A DNA stretch of 64,000 nucleotides from Lepus europaeus (taxonomy: Eukaryota; Chordata; Mammalia; Lagomorpha; Leporidae): positions 41,113,409-41,177,408 of the forward strand of contig NC_084830.1 in assembly GCF_033115175.1 (NCBI RefSeq), written 5' to 3'. Shown here piece by piece: positions 56,686-64,000 of the stretch (position 1 is its first letter; every line of letters starts with the position of its first letter). Both the position numbers and the translations under genes were made by a program. The notes under the pieces were generated by a model. The model made no database searches and was not told where the DNA came from. It was given only the letters and a program-made list of their open reading frames with translations.

Positions 56686-57010
56686 TTTTTTTTTTTTTTT
56701 GACAGGCAGAGTTAGACAGTGAGAGAGAGACAGAGAGAAAGGTCTTCCTTCCATTGGTTCACTCCCCAAATGGCCGCCACAGCAGGAGCTACACTGATCC
56801 AAAGCCAGGAGCCAGGTGCTTCCTCCTGGTTTCCCATGCGGGTGCAGGGCCCAAGGACCTGGGCCATCCTCCACTGCCCTCCTGGGCCACAGCAGAGAGC
56901 TGGACTGGAAGAGGAAAAACCAGGACAGAATCCGGTGGCCCAAATGGGACTAGAACCCGGGGTGCTGGTGCCGCAGGTGGAGGATTAGCCACGTGAGCCA
57001 CGGTGCCGGC
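56686..57010 (-). mobile_element. Young CSINE, minus strand, 14-bp TSD
   Basis: Exact TSD TGGGAGCAAAACTT at 56672-56685 and 57011-57024. Confidence 0.97.
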
Positions 57011-57385
57011 TGGGAGCAAAACTTCTTGATCTGGGAAGACCCTTTTAGTTATGCGGACAGATTGGGAATCCCCCCACCCCGCCATGTGAGGGTGGAACGG
57101 CAGAGTGAAACCTAGAGGTCCCCAGATGGAGAACCGTGGTTTTCATGTGTTCTGCAGAGTTTATTAACATGCAGAGCTTAAAGGTGGCAGGGCGCAGGGT
57201 AAGCGGATTTGCATGAGGGGCAGTCTTCTGTATTCTTTATCCCTTTGAGGCTCTGACTTGCTCTCCTGGCTAGTGATCCGGATCCCACAGGCCCCATCGT
57301 TGTCAGAGGGGAGGCCCTGGGACCCCTCTGGCTACCCTGTCTTGAAAGAAGGGTGTATTCTGATCTGTGTGTAGGGCCATGCACT

Positions 57386-57406
57386 CTGTGTGTGTGTGTG
57401 TGTGTG
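57386..57406 (+). repeat. (GT)n microsatellite
   Basis: Perfect GT run of about 10 units. Confidence 0.95.
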
Positions 57407-57448
57407 TAAAATTGCAGCTAGTGGAGAGTCTGGAGATTGGTTGTTGTT

Positions 57449-57776
57449 GTTTTTTTTTTTTTTTTTTTGACAGGCAGAGTGGATAGTGAGAGAGAAAGAC
57501 AGAGAGAAAGGTCTTCCTTTTTGCCGTTGGTTCACCCTCCAATGGCCGCTGCGGCCAGCGCATCTCGCTGATCCGAAGCCAGGAGCCAGGTGCTTCTCCT
57601 GGTCTCCCATGCGGGTGCAGGGTCCAAGCACTTGGGCCATCCTCCACTGCCTTCCCGGGCCATAGCAGAGAGCTGGCCTGGAAGAGGGATAGAACCCGGC
57701 GCCCTGACCAGGACTAGAACCCAGTGTGCCGGCGCCGCAAGGTGGAGGATTAGCCTGTTAAGCCACGGCGCCAGCC
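57449..57776 (-). mobile_element. Young CSINE, minus strand
   Basis: Full length with long T run. Flanks GAGAGTCTGGAGA (57424 region) and AAGAGTCTAGAGA (57777 region) resemble a diverged TSD with a (GTT)n run between the left flank and the tail. Confidence 0.94.
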
Positions 57777-57779
57777 AAG

Positions 57780-58590
57780 AGTCTAGAGACTGTGACAAGA
57801 GAAAAGGCTATGCAGTCACAGCTGCCTTACTGATGGTGGGATGGCACTGGGTGTCCAGAACTCTCGTTGCCAGTGACAAGATCTGAGGCTGTCAGGTTCT
57901 GGGCCCAGATCGCTCTGGCATGACATTGTTGCATTGTGCTGTTAGCGGCACCACTATAGGACAGGCATGGGGACAGGGAGTGGGGCGCTGCAGCCAGTTG
58001 ATCCAACTTTCTACCTCTTCTTTTGCTAAGGGTTGAATAGGGGCCCCTAGGAATTTTGTCCCATGCAGGCAAGGGATCCCCAGGAAGAAAGACACACTCA
58101 CCAGAAGTGGAAGCAAACTTGGAGTCATGTTATTCTTACATCAAAATGGGATGGCGTGTTCCCCAATGAAAGTCCTTGAATTTTGCAGATGAACTTTGAA
58201 TTCTTTGATTCTATTTGCTCCCCTCGTTTTGAAGCAATGGGAATACAGCACTCTTCCTTAGTGGCTTCTGTTGTGCTTTGTAACTCTGTTCATGGATCAG
58301 TTGCTGACATTTTAATATTTTAAGGTCATTGCAAACACTGTGCTATCACCAACAGATAGCTAAGACCAGGAAACAATAAGAATTCACTTTGTGCCCGATT
58401 TTCAGCAGCTGTTGTGAAAGCTCTAGTTCTTCCTCTTCTCCAGCATTCCAGTGCCTTTTTATCATAGACACGTTATTCCGCAATACTCTATAAAATTAAA
58501 CATGCAACAGTCAGCATCCTTACCCTTGGTTTCATTTTTTGTGGCTTCAGTTACTAATTGTCCCCCACAGTCTGAAACTATTAAATGGAA
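57780..58590. other. Single-copy DNA, nothing recognised
   Basis: No repeat family or exon recognised. Confidence 0.35.
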
Positions 58591-58972
58591 AATTATAGGA
58601 GAGGGAGGAATGGGGGGGAGGGGAGAGAGAGAAAGGGGGAGGGAGAAGGGGAGGGAGAGGGAGAAGGAGAGGGAGAGGGAGAGGGAGAGGGAGAGGGAGA
58701 GGGGGATAGAGATATTCCATGTGCTCACTCACTCTCTAAATGCCCAGACACCTGGGGTTGGGACAGGCTGAAGTTGGGAGCCAAGAGCTCCATCCAGGTC
58801 TCCCACGTGGGAGCCATCCCGCTGCCTGGTGAGCTATCACTTGCTGCCTTACAGTATAAGCATTAGCAGGAAGCTGGAATTGGAAGCAGAGCTGAGATTT
58901 GAACCCTGGCACTCTCCTATGGGATGTGGGCATCCCAAATGGCCCTTAACTGCTAGGTCAAACCCTGCCCCA
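58590..58972 (-). mobile_element. Old CSINE, minus strand, with (GGGAGA)n expansion
   Basis: A purine repeat (58605-58705, GGGAGA units) replaces the tail region, followed by diverged CSINE landmarks: TGAAGTTGGGAGCCAAGAG, TAGCAGGAAGCTGGAATTGG, GAACCCTGGCACTC. It is among the oldest copies. Confidence 0.8.
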
Positions 58973-58979
58973 TCTTTGT

Positions 58980-59320
58980 TTTTTTTTTTTTGTTTGCTTG
59001 TTTGTTTTACTTTGATTGCTATTGAGTCAAACTATTTTGTTTTACTGACTCTGTATTTTGTGACTTAATGTTTATTTTAATCAGAATATTTATTTTTATT
59101 ATTCATTATTTGCAAGTATTCTTTATATTTTAGGGATATTAGCTCTTTGCCATTATCATCACAAGAATTTTCCTAAGTTTTATACTATTTATTAGCATAT
59201 AGAAGTTTTTCTTTACATAATCAAATCTATCAGTTTATTCTTTTGCATCTGCTTCATTTTATTAAATATTGAGTGAATATGACTAATACTGTCAGAATAA
59301 CAAGGCAGCATTACATTGTT
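58980..59320 (-). mobile_element. Old L1 fragment, antisense
   Basis: TTTGCAAGTATTCTTTATATTTTAGG, then ATATTAGCTCTTTGCC and CAAATCTATCAGTTTATTC match antisense L1 ORF2 3' words. Highly mutated. Confidence 0.55.
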
Positions 59321-59624
59321 GTTCTTTAGAAAGAATTCAAGTAACAGGAAATTTTTTCTAAAACTGAAAGTTTTTACTTTCAACCGACTATTTGCTCATT
59401 CATTATGCTTTAGGAGAAATGGATTTTCCTAATAAACTTCTTAGGAAGCCTCTGGGAGGCACTTTTTTCCAGATGTTTCATCTTCTGTGCGAAAACATTT
59501 TCTATTTTCATGAAATATTAGAAAATGTGTTGGTATCCCTAATTTCCTGTGGCACATCACTCCCTTGTGGATAATTCGGATTTCTTGTAAATGTTCACTT
59601 AGACAATTAACATGGTCCTTGTGG

Positions 59625-59965
59625 TAGAGTTTGGCAGGCTGTTCACCATATTTCCATTCTCTTCCTCTTGGTCACACAGTTTCAACCATTTCTGCCTTGC
59701 AGTCTGAAGTTAGGTGTGAGCAGAAGTGACGTGTGCCACCTCCTGACCTGGCCCACAGCCACAGCTTTTACCAGATCCTGGACTCTTTCTGTTGCCATGG
59801 GGACTTTGGAAGTCATGCGCTAAAGCTGGAGGAGCTGGAGTCCTGGGCCCCTGAGTCATCACCCATCAGAACCCTGCTTTTGAATCTATTGAGGGAGAAT
59901 TAAACTTCTACTGTGTTAAGCCAATGAAATCTGAATTATTCTTGGTTATAGAAGTTGGTGTGCCC
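59625..59965 (+). mobile_element. MLT1-like LTR fragment (MaLR)
   Basis: GTGTGAGCAGAAGTGACGTGTGCCAC and, near the end, CTACTGTGTTAAGCCAATGAAATC, then GGTTATAGAAG match the internal and 3' words of MLT1-type LTRs, an ancient placental family. Boundaries are approximate. Confidence 0.6.
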
Positions 59966-59979
59966 TTTATAATGTGGTA

Positions 59980-61090
59980 GTCTCATGAAAAAGTATAGAA
60001 AATTGCAAATCATGACAGATTATAACCTTGTGTACAGAGAAAGTAGATTCTTCTGGAGTAATGTCGAAGTGGAGGGCTATGCCTAGAGGCACGTCACTGG
60101 GCTCTGTCCAGAGGGAGAGGTAATAAGATGCTGGAGTCCAGCTCCAGCAGGTCCAGGGGATCCCGAAGGTGTGGGAGGCGCTGGCGAAGGAAGAGATGAG
60201 AGCCACTGTCACAGCAAGGCTCATGGCATGGCTCTAGCTCTCAAGCACCAGACTTTATTTTTATATCATAAGTCACATAATGATGCTTTTTTCTCACAAT
60301 AAGAACTCTGTTGTCCATTTTCTTAGAAACATCGACCTTGTATTTTATGTTGCCTTTAGAGTCTATGTCTACATGTAGTTACAATTTCTTTAATTTTCAA
60401 AGGCATGTTCAGAGCATGGGTTACTATCACAGACAGGTGCTAGATAACAGGCTGCCCACACAAGCCAAGGCCTGGAGTGCTGTCGAGCTATGCAGAAATT
60501 GGCTACAAAGCTGGAATAGTACCTTCCTAATCTAATCTTTGTTAGAAGCCCCAAGTTCAAAGCAGGCCCTTTTTAAAATGTATCCCCTCTTATGCAGTTC
60601 TTTCTGTAACTCTTTAATTTCTTTGTTGTACTTATTTGAAGGTTCACTTAGATCTGTTCCACAGGTTTGACATCCTAACCATTGTTGTATTTGTTGCACA
60701 TATTGAATTAAAGCGTTAATACCATTTGTCTTTGTTTTAGTGGGAAGCATATACCAGGGAGCCTGTTGCCTTTTAATTCTTTTCCACAAACAGCTCAACT
60801 TTGCGTAAAGCATCAACCCCTTCTCCTACACTAACATTCTGCTTGATTAAAATTCTACAAAGCAATGGACATTTTGGGGATAATGAAACTAAGCGTTCTT
60901 CCCTAAAATTAGGAATACAACAATCATTAGCGGGGCCACCAGGAAGCTCTGGCTTTCTTATACAGAGTGTAGTTCCCAACAAACCTAAAACCACCAAGAG
61001 GCCCTCAGCTGTCCTTCTCACGCCTTGCTGAGACAGACCTTCTGCTGTGACCTTGTCAGCCAGCTGAAGTTGCCTTGGCCTCGTCAATAA
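59980..61090 (-). other. Unassigned minus-strand segment with two adjacent open frames and a polyA signal
   Basis: On the minus strand a 104-codon frame (61087-60773) is followed, with a 44-bp overlap and a one-step frame change, by a 94-codon frame (60816-60532). The second is hydrophilic and reads like real protein (basic N-part, then a Q/W-rich and a K/E-rich helix-like part, with one CXXC pair). Downstream is AATAAA at about 60257-60262 and a pyrimidine/GC-rich stretch that could be an LTR R-U5 region, within which another frame starts with a signal-peptide-like MSLAVTVALISSFASAS. I do not recognise a protein family. A degraded retroviral segment is one reading; chance frames are another. 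Confidence 0.3.
60257..60262 (-). terminator. Candidate polyadenylation signal (minus strand)
   Basis: TTTATT on the plus strand (AATAAA on minus), followed on the minus strand by GTCTGGTGCTTGAGAGC, the sort of GT-rich element seen after a retroviral polyA signal. Function inferred only. Confidence 0.35.
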
Positions 61091-61204
61091 GAGATCTGAA
61101 TGGTAACTAGAGAACAGAAATTAGAGGAAGGCATATTTTAACTCATCATAGAGAATGTAAAGTAATAAAATGTACTATCTTACAAGGGCATGATTTTTTC
61201 TTTT

Positions 61205-61280
61205 TTTAAAAGATTTTATTTGTTTACTTGAAATTCAGAGTTACAGAGAGGCAGAGGCAGAGAGAGAGAGAGAGATGCTG
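61205..61280 (-). mobile_element. CSINE 3' fragment, minus strand
   Basis: AAAAGATTTTATTTGTTTACTTG, then CAGAGTTACAGAGAGG and (GA)n is the tail part of an older CSINE. The sequence then changes to non-SINE (ATGCTGGATACTGGCC). Confidence 0.75.
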
Positions 61281-61779
61281 GATACTGGCCAGGAGAGTGC
61301 ATCAGAGCAGCGTGATGGGCACCTGTGCATCTCAATAGAAATGTACAGAAAATGGAAATGTGGGAGCTCCTTAACGTTCTTTCCAGTGTGCCTGGAAGAA
61401 ATAGCGAATGAGGTGATCTGAAGGCGGTCTGAGCCCTCTTCCTCTGTCTTTCTGGAATGGTTCAATCCAAAAGCATTAGATGGGGCACAGCAAGATGGAT
61501 ATTCACTGTGCATGGGGACTGGGTATTTAGGTCCTAGGGGAGAGACGCCTCAGTGGCTCAGGGCAGGATGTGGGAGCTTGAGTGGTGGAGAGTTGAAGTC
61601 TGAGAAGGGTGAACAGGACGCCTATGGTGGGGTGGGGGCAATGGCAGCAGTGAGCAGTGGCTATGAGCACACCTCATGCCTCATTGTTGGCTCCTAACTA
61701 CCATTTCCCACAAAAGAAACCAACACTCTTTGGGGAATGACTGACTTCAGAACTAGGGCAGTCAAAGTACAAGATGAGC

Positions 61780-62330
61780 CTGGACCGTCATGTTGTGCCA
61801 AAGAATAAGACTCAAAGAATGATGAAGATGTGTCAGAAGCATCTAGAAGCCAGCTGGGAAGGTCTTCCCACTGACCAAACCTAGGATAACTTGAGCATTA
61901 AAAAATGGTAAAGTATTATAACCCAATGAGTGAAAGAGGAACCTGGGTTCACATCAATATAAATAAATTAATTAACAAATAAATGACTCAAAAGTTTCTT
62001 AAGGAATGAGATATTTATAGAATCTCAAAGTGTCTTCTTACATAGTACTTATAAGTTACTTATAAGTTAGTACTTATCAGTTATAGTACTTATAAGAAAA
62101 ATAGAATTCATTTACACTGGGGTTTCTGCCGAGTTTCTCCAGTTAAGATCACAAGAAATGGAATGAATCACGATTCTATGCCACCTGATAAGTGCTGGGA
62201 AGGCTAGAATATAACTTGCATCTAATAATAAGGATACATCAGAAAAACTCAAATCGAGGGGCATTCTTTAAGCTGGACTATAATCTTCAAAAATTCCAAG
62301 ATCATGAAAATCAAGGCGAGATGAAGAAGC
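61780..62330 (-). mobile_element. Old L1M/HAL1-type 3' UTR, antisense
   Basis: Minus-strand words AATGCCCCTCGATTTGAG, TTTTTCTGATGTATCC, TTATTAGATGCAAGTTAT and ACTGGAGAAACTCGGCAG, CAGTGTAAATGAATTC match a well-known old LINE 3' UTR. On the plus strand AGAAGCATCTAGAAGCCAGC and ACTTGAGCATTAAAAAATGG fit the same family. Short TTATAAGT repeats are inserted near 62040-62095. Confidence 0.55.
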
Positions 62331-62649
62331 TGTAGCAAGCTGAAGGATGTTAAGCAGCCACGACAATCCAATGATACTCGTGACTCAGAACTGGTTGAGC
62401 TGATGGTGCTGCTTCTGTCTTTGTTTCCGGAGTTTGGTGGTTGTCTCATAGATACAGGCTGCGTTCACTAAAGCGTTCTCAGGGTCGATGAAACACAATG
62501 CTAGCAACTCCTGCCATTTCCGCAACTGCTCTAGCTGACTGGAATTTCTCCCAAGGAAAAAGTTTTTAAAATGACATAAAAGTAGGCTAGAATTGTAAGG
62601 AACTGGCATCTCTCAGATACTGCGTGGTTGCGTATGAAATGAAACGGCA

Positions 62650-62790
62650 TTGCTTGGGTTGGAGTCCCAGTTCCGAGCATCCTTGGGAGAATTATCCAGC
62701 CTCTCTCTGACTCAGCTTCCTCTTCCGGCAGTGCACAGTGGGGATAATAGCCCATTTACAGGATTAACAGGAGATAGTGCGATCATTACG
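62650..62790 (+). repeat. MIR SINE, sense
   Basis: GGAGTCCCAGTTCCGAGC, CCAGCCTCTCTCTGACTCAGC, GTGGGGATAATAGCCC, ACAGGATTAACAGGAGATAG in the order of MIR. One of the clearest MIR matches here. Confidence 0.65.
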
Positions 62791-62799
62791 TAAAGCCTC

Positions 62800-64000
62800 C
62801 TCTGAATGGCCTCCCCTACGTTGAATGTGTGAGTCACTGTGCTGTGAGAGTAAATGCCCTTGAGCATTATGAGATTATAACGGGATTATAAACTGTCCTC
62901 AAAGCCCCTGGGGAGCCTGTTGGTCCATCTTTAGCCAGCTGTGAGCTGTGGCCACATACAAACGCGCTCATTGCTGGTGCCCAAGATGGTTATCTCAGTT
63001 GCTCCTTGTGATTCCATTTTTAAAGCTGGGGAGGACCTCAGAGACTATCGGGGCTGACTCTTTCCTGTCTCATCGTGTAGGTGAGGGGACTGAAGTCCAG
63101 CGTGGGGACTGATGCCTGTGGGAGAATTATACTGCTTGAGTTTTGAGTCCCTGGTGATGCTGACACAGAAGTAAAACAGCCTGAGTCACGCTGTTGGTCT
63201 CATGGGTGAAAGGGGCGAGTCTTCTGGTGATGCTGGGAGACATGTGCCAAGATGCCAGGTGGGGGCCTCTGCTTGGGGGTGCCGTGACCTGGTAGGTCCC
63301 AGGTCAGGGGCACAGTGCCAACAGCCTGGTAAGGCCTCAGCTCTGGAACTCCCTGGTTTTTCCTAGCAATTCCATATAACGTGTCACACACACCACACCC
63401 AAAGCACTGACTTTTCAATTGTTCTCCGTGTGTTCCCGCAGGTTCCTGATAACCAGACAAGGCGTGGGACCCTTAGCTCGGGGCTCCTGGTGCAGCTCTT
63501 TTGATCCAGCAGTTGAGGCAGATTCCTCAAGTGCTCTGGTCACTGTATCCACTCCACATTTTAGGAGACTCCAGCTATTTTTGGAAAGAAAACAAATATC
63601 TTCCAGGCTGCCCGCAGGTTTGCCAAGACGTATCCTGGTTCATTACGCAACCAGCAAGATACAAAGCCCTAAAAATAGGGAACTTGCTTTAATGTTGCGT
63701 TTGGCATCAGGATGCTGGGTTCACATTAGCTGCAGTCAGTATTTCAAACTGATTCCATTTAATTTCCTGAGTATTATGCTCTTTGGCAGTGGAGGGCAAC
63801 TTCTTGTTTATCTTTATCTTTGCTTGGCTTCAGATTAAGGCTTTGTACTTGAGAGGAAAAAAAAAACTCAACTCTTCTTTTCACCACCCATCTGCCTAAT
63901 AATTATTTTCCCCTTTTTAAAGCTCATTTGTGATGCTAACATTGCTGAGTCTAAATAGATTGTCTATATTTGATTGTACTGTTCATTTGCAAACTGTTTT
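62800..64000. other. Single-copy DNA, nothing recognised
   Basis: A short MIR-like word (GGTGAGGGGACTGAAGTCC) occurs near 63080. The 139-codon plus-strand frame at 63419-63838 has no recognised domain. No exon is supported. Confidence 0.35.

Noticed and set aside
1-64000. CRISPR array, operon, phage or other prokaryotic system
   Set aside because: All diagnostic repeats are mammalian; there are no regularly spaced repeats and no dense coding.

Overview
This is mammalian, specifically lagomorph, nuclear DNA, most likely rabbit (Oryctolagus cuniculus) or a close leporid. The diagnostic feature is the CSINE (rabbit C repeat), a tRNA-derived SINE found only in lagomorphs. About 41 full or partial copies lie here on both strands, covering roughly a fifth of the window. 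Many have an A-rich tail and target-site duplications (TSDs) of 7 to 16 bp. Older mammalian repeats are also present: L1 fragments, L2/MIR-like pieces, Tigger and MER5A-like DNA transposon relics, an MLT1-like LTR and two solo LTRs of endogenous retroviruses.

I find no protein-coding gene, exon set, RNA gene or CpG island that the sequence supports. All open frames are under about 210 codons. Most of the recurring ones are the same frames of CSINE consensus sequence seen again in each copy. The window is best read as intergenic or deep intronic DNA. Exons of a host gene cannot be excluded in the single-copy parts, because no comparison was possible.

Layout: 0-7 kb is mostly single-copy DNA with four CSINEs and two copies of a short palindromic element. 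7.8-10.3 kb holds three consecutive antisense L1 pieces. 10.3-18.9 kb is dense in CSINEs, with nested insertions, a MER5A-like element split by two SINEs, two more antisense L1 3' ends and a Tigger relic. 19-36 kb alternates single-copy DNA with CSINEs and contains a second Tigger relic. 35.9-38.1 kb is L1, first a sense and then an antisense piece, the latter cut by two CSINEs. 39.8-44.6 kb is the longest stretch without SINEs. 44.6-58.9 kb contains eight more CSINEs, one CSINE fragment and the two solo LTRs (51.2 and 54.8 kb). 59-62.6 kb holds L1 and MLT1-like relics and an unexplained minus-strand segment with two adjacent open frames and a polyadenylation signal. 62.8-64 kb is single-copy.

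Nothing here amounts to a new gene system. The most useful observations are the two solo LTRs with readable boundaries, the unexplained minus-strand segment at 60-61 kb, the three copies of a palindromic element, and insertion nests that give a relative order of events. Repeat family names come from recall of consensus sequences, not from a search.
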